In this document: piece by piece, positions 38,978 to 47,540 of the stretch | Layout of the letters: each line of letters begins with the position of its first letter | Position numbering within the stretch: the first letter of the stretch is position 1 | Origin: Promethearchaeota archaeon | GTDB taxonomy: Archaea; Asgardarchaeota; Thorarchaeia; Thorarchaeales; Thorarchaeaceae | Assembly: GCA_014728035.1 (NCBI GenBank) | Contig: WJMJ01000018.1 | Location: 62,001 to 126,000 of the forward strand | DNA: 64,000 nucleotides | Reading direction: 5' to 3' | The notes under the pieces: model-generated | Seen by the model: the letters and a program-made list of their open reading frames with translations, nothing else | The model's database searches: none | Told to the model about the DNA's origin: nothing | Position numbers and translations under genes: made by a program

Positions 38978-40240
38978 ATGGTTGAAGATTCGCAAATATC
39001 GGGTTTCTACAAGTTATCAATGAATGAACGACAGAAAAAACTACAAGAACTCACAGGAATTAATCCTGAAGTCCTTGAGCCACTTTTTAATCCTGGCACA
39101 GTTGATATGGAAGTTCTAGACCATATGATAGAAAATGTAGTTGGGTCCATGACCTTACCATTGGGGATAGCTACGAACTTCAGAGTTAACAATCAGGACT
39201 ATCTTATTCCAATGGCGATCGAAGAACCATCAGTTGTTGCAGCTGCGAGTAATGCTGCAAAAATGACTCGTCCTCATGGGGGATTCTATGCTACAGACAC
39301 AGGACCTGTTATGATTGCACAGATACAAGCTATAGAGGTGCCAGCACCGTTTTCAGCTAAGATTGACATATTACGAATAAAAGAAGAGCTTCTAGAATTC
39401 GCAAACAAACAGGATCCGATATTGGTTAAATTTGGAGGTGGTGCAAAGGACATTCGAGTAAGAGTTATTGACTCATCCATTGGACCGATGTTGATAACTG
39501 AACTGATAGTAGATACACGTGATGCCATGGGTGCCAATGCGGTTAACACAATGGCTGAAGCTCTCGCACCTAGAATTAAAGAAGTCACTGGTGGCAAAGT
39601 ACTTCTGAGAATTTTATCAAATCTTGCAGAGTTACGACTTGTTCAGGTTCGGGCAATCTTTGATGCAAAGATGCTTGGTGGTGAAGAAGTGGTAGATGGA
39701 ATAATTGCAGCTTGGGCATTTGCTGAGGCGGACCCGTATAGATGTGCCACACACAACAAAGGAATTATGAACGGAATCGATGCTGTAGTTGTAGCAACTG
39801 GAAATGACTTCAGAGCTATTGAGGCTGGAGCACACAGTTTTGCTGCCAAAAATGGTTACAGTTCATTAACTAAATACGAAAAAAATGAAGATGGAAACCT
39901 TGTTGGAAGTATTGAGATTCCAATGGCAGTTGGACTTGTAGGGGGAGCTACAAAAGTACATCCGGTTGCTAGGGCCAGTGTTAAAATCCTAAATGTTGAA
40001 ACATCCATAGAGCTTGCTCGCATCATTGCTTCAGTGGGACTTGCGCAAAATGCCGCCGCGCTTCGTGCTCTTGCAGCAGAAGGGATTCAGAAAGGGCACA
40101 TGGCACTACACGCAAGAAATGTTGCTTCTACCGCTGGAGCTCGTGGAGAAATGATTGAAGTCATCGCAAAGAAATTGATTGAAGAAAAAATGGTCAAAGT
40201 CGAACGAGCAAAAGAACTCTTGGAAGAACTATCCAAATAG
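38978..40240 (+). CDS. hydroxymethylglutaryl-CoA reductase, class II type
   Basis: Reduces HMG-CoA to mevalonate, the committed step of archaeal isoprenoid lipid synthesis. The 420-residue length and motifs fit class II (degradative-type) HMG-CoA reductase: ENVVGSMTLPLGIATNF, the catalytic glutamate in EEPSVVAAASNAAKM, the dinucleotide site DAMGANAVNTMAE, ATGND, and the C-terminal histidine in KGHMALHARN. Class II enzymes often prefer NADH. Some archaea use this class for biosynthesis. AGGGTG five bases before the ATG supports the start. Residues 1-50 are the family's helical dimerisation arm (LSMNERQKKLQELTG). It is convergent with the kinase gene, one base apart. Confidence 0.94.
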   Translation: MVEDSQISGFYKLSMNERQKKLQELTGINPEVLEPLFNPGTVDMEVLDHMIENVVGSMTLPLGIATNFRVNNQDYLIPMAIEEPSVVAAASNAAKMTRPHGGFYATDTGPVMIAQIQAIEVPAPFSAKIDILRIKEELLEFANKQDPILVKFGGGAKDIRVRVIDSSIGPMLITELIVDTRDAMGANAVNTMAEALAPRIKEVTGGKVLLRILSNLAELRLVQVRAIFDAKMLGGEEVVDGIIAAWAFAEADPYRCATHNKGIMNGIDAVVVATGNDFRAIEAGAHSFAAKNGYSSLTKYEKNEDGNLVGSIEIPMAVGLVGGATKVHPVARASVKILNVETSIELARIIASVGLAQNAAALRALAAEGIQKGHMALHARNVASTAGARGEMIEVIAKKLIEEKMVKVERAKELLEELSK

Positions 40241-40241
40241 G

Positions 40242-43200
40242 TTATTTGGAAACATCATGAAGAGGTATATGAATTCTGAAGCTCGTCTGTTTGGAATCAT
40301 CAAGTGTGATTTTCCAATCATGAGCTTCTATAATTCGTTTCACTATCTGAAGACCTAATCCACCCTTATCTTTGCTACTAATCTTCTTAAGAAAAATAGA
40401 CTTTCTGATTTTTTCAGGGATTTCTTTTCCATCATTTGTTATAACGATATCAACCTCTTTACCATGATATTCGCTAAAAACAGATATGGTAGATGGATTT
40501 CCATGTTCAAATGCATTTTGAATGAGATTTTGAAATGCTTGAGTTATTTTTGCCAAATCGCACTCTACTGTTGGTAGGTTTGAAAGATGCATATCAACTG
40601 AGTTAGGTATGATTGTATCATTTATCGATTGAAGAATCTCGAATAAGTCACATGTTTCTCTTTGGCCTATAATCATACCCGCATCTGCAAGTTGGACTGA
40701 TTCTCTTAGGAGACTCTCCATCTGGTCAATCATAGTCTTGAACCTGGAGATGTAATCAGGATTGTATTCATCATCCAATAATGAAAGTAATCCCATCATA
40801 TTATGTAAGATGTTAGATATGTCATGCTTCATCTGATGTGTGAATTTAGATAGTTCATCTCGCTGGGTTTCTAATTTCAATTTCGCTTCTATCTCAGGAG
40901 TGATATCTTGTGCAGAACCAATTATCCGAAAAACATCTGATTCGGATTTGACTTTCTGAACAGCACCATACCCATGAATCCAACGTATGGTTCCTTCTGG
41001 AAGATGTATGCGATAAATGAAATTAACAACATCCAAATTATCTGCATTTTGTAACAACTGTTTGAATCTCTCTTTGTCATCGGAATGAACTATGGAAAGG
41101 AACCACTTCCACAGGTCTTCCGTTTTTTCTGGAACTTGATTCTGTGTGATTCCATGAATATCACACCACTGATCACTAAAATAAGATTCAGACAGATCAT
41201 TTCTTAATTCAAAATAACCAATTCCGGTGGCCTCCATTGCAATACCGAGTCGCTCCTTGCTCTTCTGAAGCTGCTTTTCAATCTCTATATGTTTGGTAAT
41301 GTCGGTTGCAATCATTAGGAGATGATTGGGCGAAGCCTTTGTAAAGTACCAGATCATATGAAAACTTCGATTTTGTGTAAGCATTTGGTATTCTGTCTCA
41401 AATTGAATGATATCTCCCAAGCTCATTGCCATTGCTTCTGTAATTTTATGTTTATAATGTGGAGATTGGTGATAAATCTCCTCTACAGTCTTTCCAACCA
41501 GAGATTCGACTTTTCCTTTGGAAGCATCATGGATTCTGAAATTAACAGCAACAAGACGAATAGATCCATCTTCTTCACGCTCCCAGACCTGAACAAATTC
41601 TGGTATTGCATTAAATAATGCTCGGAAAAATGCTTCACTCTCTGTAAGTTCTAGAGCCAGTTTTTGTCGTTCAGTTGTGTCTCTCATGCTTGTGCGGAAT
41701 CCAAGTAGCTCACCAAGATTGTTGCGCATTGGTTGATATGACATAGCTATCCAACGAACTAAACCGTCTTTGGTTAATATTCTAAAAGGGATATCATTTC
41801 CTTTGGATTCTCCATCAGTTGCTTGATTCAAGATATCAAATATTTTGTATCGATCTTCTGGATGAATAATTGATATTGGATAATCCTTCATTCCCATACA
41901 GTCTTTCACAGAATATCCAGTAATCCTTTCGACTGCAGGATTTACCCATATGAGATTCCCATCATTACCAATCCAACTCTCCCAATCATAGGTTACATCA
42001 GCAATTATTCTAAAATAGGGGTCTCGAATCGGGTCAGATATACCATTGGCACCTCCAGTAACATCCTTCAGAATGCAGTGGGTCTTCTCAAAGGTTCCAT
42101 TGCTATTATATGAAATGCACCCATCAATGGAAACTTGTCGAATATCTCCGTCCTCTCGAATCATATCATAACGAACGTCATGAACTCGACCGTCTTCTTT
42201 GAATTTCTGGAAGTTTTCGTGGAATTTTCGCCGTTGAGATTCTACAATGAAATCCCCAAAACTTCGTCCGATTACGTTATCTCTATCATAGTCAAATAAT
42301 TCTAGCCATGCCAAATTGACTTCGCGGATACAACCATTTCCATCCAGTGACTGATATGGAAGAGGGGCATATTCGAATAGAGAGCTGAAATAGGAAGTCT
42401 GTTGTTTGATCTCTTGTTCTGCTTTGTATTCCTCAGTTTTGTCTGAGAAAACTACCAATACAGACCGTTTGTCAGCATATTGAATCGGATTCAGAAATGC
42501 CTCTAGCCATTTTATCGTTCCAGAAGTGTTCACTATTTTGTAACGCTTCTTGATAGGTGTATTAAATTCTCCTAGTTTTCTTTCATAATCTTCAACTAAT
42601 TCTGGATGTTCTGATATATCAAGAATTGCTGATAGATTATCCGGTCCAAATCCAATCAGCTCGCTTTTCTTATATCCAAGTATCTCTCCGGCCATCTCAT
42701 TTGCAAATAACACTTGAACTGAATCCAACCCAATAACCAACACTCCTTGCGGGGTTGATTCAATTAATGCTTCTGCTAATTCTTCACTCATCTCTTTTAA
42801 TCGAATGGCCTCTTTCTCTTTTGTAATATCAGATACTAAGAGAACGATATGTTTCCCATTTTGGTGGAGACTAAGGTAAGCACGATACCAAATCTTCTCT
42901 TCATCAAATTCTAACCAGTATTCCATAACTTCTGTCTGACCAGTTTCAAGAATTCTCTGTTTACGTTCGATATATTCTTCATAAATACGAGGCGGAACGA
43001 CATCACTAGCTTTTTTGCCCAGAAATTCATCAGGCGATACAATTACTCTGGACGTTTCAGAACCGAAGAAATCTATATATCTATCATCTTCGTCCATCAC
43101 AAAAATCATATCTTGCATGGATTCGATTAATAGACGATTCCGAAGCTTGGATTCATCTAAAGCCTTACTAATTTGAAAACTCAACACTGCATTTTGCAAC

Positions 43201-43556
43201 GCATGAGCTAATTCAGAATACATTGATTGAGGTTCAGCATCTTTCTTAATGTATTGAGTTGCCCCTTTGTTCAAAGCTTCGATAGCAACATCTTCTCTCG
43301 ACTTCCCGGTAAACAGTATGAAAGGAATCCTGGAATCACGTTTCCGGACATATTCGAGCAGATCAAGACCATTGTGAATAGGCATATCATAATCTGATAT
43401 TATTGCGTCAAATTTTTTCTCTGCAATCAATTCCATTGCTTTTTCACTTGATGATAGAGTTACAATATCTAATCCTGTTAGTGTTGTAAGAAATCGTTTT
43501 GCAACCTGACATGTGATTTCATCATCGTCAACAAATAATACCGTTGCAGAGCACAT
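40242..43556 (-). CDS. hybrid sensor histidine kinase, receiver plus about six PAS domains
   Basis: A 1,104-residue cytosolic sensor kinase with an unusual order: N-terminal receiver domain (residues 1-120, acidic D10-D12 and phosphoacceptor D55), then about six PAS/PAC units (about 145, 265, 390, 520, 645 and 770), then a dimerisation/phosphoacceptor helix with H911 in KHDISN and a GHKL ATPase (N-box NLIQNAFEHG, G1 NDGKEIP, G2 GGLGLQIVK). There are no transmembrane segments. The N-terminal receiver suggests it is itself controlled by another kinase or autophosphorylates by phosphorelay. The first PAS closely resembles a PAS in the HTH regulator at 52668-55958. No response-regulator partner gene is adjacent. 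Confidence 0.88.
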   Translation of the reverse strand: MCSATVLFVDDDEITCQVAKRFLTTLTGLDIVTLSSSEKAMELIAEKKFDAIISDYDMPIHNGLDLLEYVRKRDSRIPFILFTGKSREDVAIEALNKGATQYIKKDAEPQSMYSELAHALQNAVLSFQISKALDESKLRNRLLIESMQDMIFVMDEDDRYIDFFGSETSRVIVSPDEFLGKKASDVVPPRIYEEYIERKQRILETGQTEVMEYWLEFDEEKIWYRAYLSLHQNGKHIVLLVSDITKEKEAIRLKEMSEELAEALIESTPQGVLVIGLDSVQVLFANEMAGEILGYKKSELIGFGPDNLSAILDISEHPELVEDYERKLGEFNTPIKKRYKIVNTSGTIKWLEAFLNPIQYADKRSVLVVFSDKTEEYKAEQEIKQQTSYFSSLFEYAPLPYQSLDGNGCIREVNLAWLELFDYDRDNVIGRSFGDFIVESQRRKFHENFQKFKEDGRVHDVRYDMIREDGDIRQVSIDGCISYNSNGTFEKTHCILKDVTGGANGISDPIRDPYFRIIADVTYDWESWIGNDGNLIWVNPAVERITGYSVKDCMGMKDYPISIIHPEDRYKIFDILNQATDGESKGNDIPFRILTKDGLVRWIAMSYQPMRNNLGELLGFRTSMRDTTERQKLALELTESEAFFRALFNAIPEFVQVWEREEDGSIRLVAVNFRIHDASKGKVESLVGKTVEEIYHQSPHYKHKITEAMAMSLGDIIQFETEYQMLTQNRSFHMIWYFTKASPNHLLMIATDITKHIEIEKQLQKSKERLGIAMEATGIGYFELRNDLSESYFSDQWCDIHGITQNQVPEKTEDLWKWFLSIVHSDDKERFKQLLQNADNLDVVNFIYRIHLPEGTIRWIHGYGAVQKVKSESDVFRIIGSAQDITPEIEAKLKLETQRDELSKFTHQMKHDISNILHNMMGLLSLLDDEYNPDYISRFKTMIDQMESLLRESVQLADAGMIIGQRETCDLFEILQSINDTIIPNSVDMHLSNLPTVECDLAKITQAFQNLIQNAFEHGNPSTISVFSEYHGKEVDIVITNDGKEIPEKIRKSIFLKKISSKDKGGLGLQIVKRIIEAHDWKITLDDSKQTSFRIHIPLHDVSK

Positions 43557-43753
43557 TTAATCACCAGCTAAAGTGCCCTTGTAATAAACAGTTCCACCTT
43601 AGGCATAGGATATATGAAAGAGCACCATTTATCTCTGTTTATTATAAACTATTTATCGAAACCAGTTCATCAGCGGAACATATTTGTACGAATCAAATCA
43701 AATAACCACCTGACCTCAGGCTTGCAGAGGGAACTACAAAGGGTCGGAATAAT

Positions 43754-44485
43754 ATGGAAAACGAATGTATTCAATGGGAAAAACTTGCAGGTGAATTCGC
43801 TGAGAAAGAGAAATACTACCAAGCGGCGAACCAGTTCAGAAATGCTGCTTCCTGCCATTTAGATAAAGTTCTTGAGATGACACGAAAAGCAGCTGAATAC
43901 TATCACATGCATGCTGAAGCTAGTGCTGAAGCAGATGATCACAAATCAGCAGCCAGATCATATTTTGAAGCTGCAAATCAATACCGACAAGTAAGTGATT
44001 TTGCTACTGCTCTGACCCTATTTGAAAATGCTGCTTCTGAAGCATTAGATGAGGGTATGACAGAAACCGCTGCTTCTTCCTATCTATGGGCAGCATTTGC
44101 GTGTCATAAACTTGGTAACACCGACTATTTCCTAACTTGTGCTGAAAATATGGCAAATCTGTATGATAAGGCTGCCGAATCGGTACTCGAAGAAGGGAAA
44201 GCAGAGAGAGCGGTGATTAATTTATCACTTTCAGCTATGGGATTCGCTACAATTCAGAGGATTGATGATGCCAAACAACGAATCGAGAAAGCTAAACGTG
44301 TAATTGATAAAACAAGTTGGCCATGGTTGAAAACACTTCTCTCTTTCAGTGATGCACTGGCAGATGGTAGATTGATCGAAGCTGAAGACCAGTGGAAGGA
44401 TTTCAAGGAAGAAGAAACTATCCAAGAAGTCATGAAAGCTTGCCATAGTATAATTGAAGATAGAGAGCGACGAGGTCAAAAATAG
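43754..44485 (+). CDS. TPR-like helical protein, SNAP-like
   Basis: A 243-residue all-helical protein made of tandem helix pairs rich in alanine with A-x-x-Y patterns, as in TPR and alpha-SNAP solenoids (for example AANQFRNAASCH, AARSYFEAANQY and AASSYLWAAFACHK). It starts with an amphipathic helix. Homology to eukaryotic alpha-SNAP is suggested by the helical layout only and is unproven. In Asgard genomes such proteins are candidates for vesicle-trafficking relatives. The ATG at 43754 has a weak GGGTCGG upstream. It is convergent with another TPR-like gene, two bases apart. The spacer before it (43557-43753) shows no clear structure. Confidence 0.6.
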   Translation: MENECIQWEKLAGEFAEKEKYYQAANQFRNAASCHLDKVLEMTRKAAEYYHMHAEASAEADDHKSAARSYFEAANQYRQVSDFATALTLFENAASEALDEGMTETAASSYLWAAFACHKLGNTDYFLTCAENMANLYDKAAESVLEEGKAERAVINLSLSAMGFATIQRIDDAKQRIEKAKRVIDKTSWPWLKTLLSFSDALADGRLIEAEDQWKDFKEEETIQEVMKACHSIIEDRERRGQK

Positions 44486-44487
44486 AC

Positions 44488-45735
44488 CTATGTCACTCGT
44501 ACCTTCACTGTTTTAGTTACTTCCTTGCCTGTTTTAGTATCCTCAAGTTTCATGGTTGCAAACTGCTCTCCTGTTACTTCAGCTTGGATATAGACCTGGA
44601 AAGACATCCGCTCACCAGCACCTAGGAATTGAATACTTTTCTCAGTTCCTCCAAGCGATACAACCAAGCCATCAGAGAGTTCAATTTTCACGGTGATATT
44701 ACCAGCAGGACCATCACCAGTATTTTGAATCATCACATCAAAGACTATTTCATCTCCGATATCAGCAGAGATCTGTTCTGGATTAACTTCTAATGCTAAT
44801 TCTGATGGAGCTTTGCCTATCCGGAATTCAATCGCGTTACTATGCTTGTTAACTAGCACTGATTCACCTTGTAACGTTAGTACGAAAGGACCGATTTTTC
44901 CATCACCACTTAGTACAGGATTGACAATCAATAACCAAGACTCCTCAGTTTTATTCACAGCTTTTAGTTCCAAGTCTTTTGAAAAGGCAAGACTGTTTGA
45001 TAGAGTATATCTATAATCCACAATTGTAACAGGAATTGGGCATTTATATTTCAGTTCAAACTCGATAGGTGTCTTTGCACTAATCTCATACATTTCCTGT
45101 CCAGCCCACTGCAGTATTAATTCAGTCTGGGTTGCAAGTTTTACACCTTCCACCACATAATTAACAAGACCACTCTCAACCTCGGAGGGTTTAGCTCTTG
45201 AAACTATCCTCTTAATCTCTTTCAGAGATGGTTCTTCACCCTTACAAAGAACATCAACACATAATCGTGCTAATTGCATCATTCCCTCCATAGTCTTAGC
45301 TAATTTATAGCGCTTATCAGTTTTCTTTGTAAGATTAACACATGTATCAAAATTTCTGGAAGCTAAATAACAAATAATTGCTAACCCATTTGCACGCATT
45401 GATGATTTGGTTTTATGTTTCTTGAACAAATGATCAGAAGCTTCAGAATATAGTACAGCTCCTTCATCAAATCTAGCTTCTTGAAGTAAAGTTTCAGCAG
45501 CCGCAATTTTCATCTCTGCCGCTTTTACATGGTCCTCAAAATCTAATGCAGCCCATGCAGCCTCACGGAAGTATTTAACTGCAAAATCAGGTCGGTCTGC
45601 TTCATTGAAGAGCTTTGCAGCTTTCTCGTATTCGGTACACGCATAATCTGAATAACCCTCCTCAAATTCCTCTATTGCCTTCTCGACATGTTTTTTTGCC
45701 TTTGAAATCGGATCTCGTTTAAGAAAGTCGAACAT
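44488..45735 (-). CDS. TPR-like protein with C-terminal Ig-like domain
   Basis: A 415-residue protein in two parts. Residues about 1-215 are TPR-like helices (EYEKAAKLFNEA, YFREAAWAAL, LYSEASDHLF). Residues about 225-415 are beta-rich, with a linker domain and a final CARDB/Ig-like domain marked by LEVNPEQISADIGDEI and NTGDGPAGNITV. There is no signal peptide, so both halves appear to be cytosolic, which is unusual for this beta domain. The helical solenoid plus beta appendage resembles adaptor or trafficking subunits in outline only. Start 45735 (MFDFLKRDP) has GAGG eight bases upstream. The longer frame from a GTG at 45780 lacks a ribosome site. It is convergent with the SNAP-like gene. Confidence 0.6.
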   Translation of the reverse strand: MFDFLKRDPISKAKKHVEKAIEEFEEGYSDYACTEYEKAAKLFNEADRPDFAVKYFREAAWAALDFEDHVKAAEMKIAAAETLLQEARFDEGAVLYSEASDHLFKKHKTKSSMRANGLAIICYLASRNFDTCVNLTKKTDKRYKLAKTMEGMMQLARLCVDVLCKGEEPSLKEIKRIVSRAKPSEVESGLVNYVVEGVKLATQTELILQWAGQEMYEISAKTPIEFELKYKCPIPVTIVDYRYTLSNSLAFSKDLELKAVNKTEESWLLIVNPVLSGDGKIGPFVLTLQGESVLVNKHSNAIEFRIGKAPSELALEVNPEQISADIGDEIVFDVMIQNTGDGPAGNITVKIELSDGLVVSLGGTEKSIQFLGAGERMSFQVYIQAEVTGEQFATMKLEDTKTGKEVTKTVKVRVT

Positions 45736-45815
45736 TTTATAGTCCTCGAATATCTCTGTGAGTAAGTCTAGCGAATTCACCCTTCGCTATATCGCTTTCG
45801 GCTGATGTGATATAA

Positions 45816-47021
45816 ATGATGAAAGAACCACCATATTGGCAAAATCCTTTAACAAAAGAATTTACGGTTACGATTACTTCGTGTGATAAAGAGGGAGAAC
45901 ACTATCTAATTGGCATATCAGAAAATGTCGTTCGTGCTGCTGGTGGAGGTCAAGATGGTGATCGAGGTATATTGCGTGTTGATGGTGCGACTATCCATTT
46001 TCACAACACTGCAAAACATCAAGGCCAATTAGTATTGTTAGCTGATAATCCCATCAATCCGAACCAAACCTCTCAGCTTATCATCGATATTGAGTGGAGA
46101 AGCGGAATGATGCAAAACCACACAGCAGAACACATCTTCGTTGCATCTATCAAGAAGAAAGACCCAACGTATGAGCTAGGGTATATCTGGATTGACGGAA
46201 ACAGAGGTGTTGTTGATATAATGGGACCTCGTTTGGATTTTGATATCATAATGGAAACAGAAAGAAGAGTACAGGAGATTATTGAACAAAAACTCCCCGT
46301 TAACATAGAAATCGTAAATGCTGATGAGCTTGATGCCGAGATAAGAGCAAGAGAGGGTGTGACATTAAAACATGAACATGTCAGAATCGTCAGTGTAGGG
46401 GATTTTGACAGCTCAGCCTGCTCAGGAACTCATGTGTTCAACACAGAAGAAATTGGTGCTTTCAAGGTGATAGATTTTCGACCTGTTGAAGGTGGAACAC
46501 GAATAGAATTTTTGACTTCAAAAAATGCTATCAAAGAAATGAGGACTGTCTACAATATTGCTCTACAAAGGAAATATGAACATCCTTTTGAAATGGAGCA
46601 ACTTGGGATTATTATTGACAGAGCAAAAAATCTCACTGTTGAAAGAGATCAGCTTGTTTCGCATCTTAGCAGAATCATCGTTGAGGGACAAAATACTGAT
46701 TTGATCAAGGACATTACATTCTGGAAGGAATATCTTCCAGGACTTGACATGAAAGAAGCACGTTCTATTATCAAAGATTATCCAATGGACAGAAAATTAG
46801 CAATTCTCTTCTTCATTCCAGGAGAAAAATCAAGCCTGGTATTTTGGACTAACGAGCTCCCTGAAAATGCATCTCACTACATATCTGAAATCGTTACTGA
46901 TCTTGGTGGAAGAGGAGGGGGAAGTAAGGATGTCTACACTGGAGGGTTTTCATCTTCTCCAAATCCAGAAAAAATCTATGAAGAAATCGTATCCAGATTG
47001 CACAAACGTCTTTCTCACTAA
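45816..47021 (+). CDS. alaX: alanyl-tRNA editing protein AlaX-L
   Basis: Hydrolyses mischarged Ser-tRNA-Ala or Gly-tRNA-Ala in trans. A 401-residue protein with the AlaRS editing-domain zinc site: HTAEH (H102 and H106) and CSGTH (C202 and H206), preceded by the GGGQDGD loop in the first beta domain. A C-terminal DHHA1-like domain ends in GGRGGGSKDVYTGG, as in the long AlaX-L class and AlaRS. The aminoacylation domain is absent, so it is not AlaRS. ATG codons at 45816 and 45819 are both possible starts. It is convergent with the YbjN-like gene one base away. Confidence 0.9.
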   Translation: MMKEPPYWQNPLTKEFTVTITSCDKEGEHYLIGISENVVRAAGGGQDGDRGILRVDGATIHFHNTAKHQGQLVLLADNPINPNQTSQLIIDIEWRSGMMQNHTAEHIFVASIKKKDPTYELGYIWIDGNRGVVDIMGPRLDFDIIMETERRVQEIIEQKLPVNIEIVNADELDAEIRAREGVTLKHEHVRIVSVGDFDSSACSGTHVFNTEEIGAFKVIDFRPVEGGTRIEFLTSKNAIKEMRTVYNIALQRKYEHPFEMEQLGIIIDRAKNLTVERDQLVSHLSRIIVEGQNTDLIKDITFWKEYLPGLDMKEARSIIKDYPMDRKLAILFFIPGEKSSLVFWTNELPENASHYISEIVTDLGGRGGGSKDVYTGGFSSSPNPEKIYEEIVSRLHKRLSH

Positions 47022-47022
47022 C

Positions 47023-47478
47023 TCACTCCAAATTGTATCTGCTGGCTATTTCAGTCCAGAACTTTTTAACAGCCCATGGAACAGCGAGAAACTCCTCGCG
47101 AAACATATCAAAGTTAAGGCCTTGTACCATCATTTCCTGTGATGTTCCTATTATGCCCCTAGCTTCATCAAAATCAAAACAGACTTCAGCATAACGACGA
47201 TTGCATGCTAAGAGATCTAAAAATACGTCTTCTCTAATATCTTCAGGAATTTCTTCAAGGGCATATACATCGCAGAAAACCTGTATCCATTTTTCATCAG
47301 GTTTGACAGTAATGGTATATCGGAAATGATCATCGGCTTGCTCGGGTAATGGACTCGCTGGTAGTTCATCTTTGCGTTCACTAAAGACTAATTCAAATAT
47401 TCCATCACGCTCATTCCAGGTGTGTTTGAGTTTCAACAATTCAAGGTAGTCTTCAATCTGAGTCTTTATTCCAACCAT
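47023..47478 (-). CDS. YbjN / type III chaperone-fold-like protein, copy 2
   Basis: A 151-residue homologue of the protein at 15579-16034, sharing the same fold pattern and the WIQVF, VFLDLLACN, YAEVCFDFD and GLNFDMFREEF segments, with a similar length. It probably acts in protein-protein binding. It has GGGAT upstream of the ATG. It is adjacent to and convergent with alaX, and about 60 bases downstream of the glycosyltransferase gene on the same strand, so they could be cotranscribed. Confidence 0.55.
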   Translation of the reverse strand: MVGIKTQIEDYLELLKLKHTWNERDGIFELVFSERKDELPASPLPEQADDHFRYTITVKPDEKWIQVFCDVYALEEIPEDIREDVFLDLLACNRRYAEVCFDFDEARGIIGTSQEMMVQGLNFDMFREEFLAVPWAVKKFWTEIASRYNLE

Positions 47479-47540
47479 CTATATCCCTTAAGACTTGAAT
47501 TCAATGACTTTGATTTAAGCATACTGTGCCAACACGGACC

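Noticed and set aside
43614..43862. 82-codon frame overlapping the start of the SNAP-like gene
   Set aside because: It runs in another frame of a real gene, with basic low-complexity sequence and no ribosome site.
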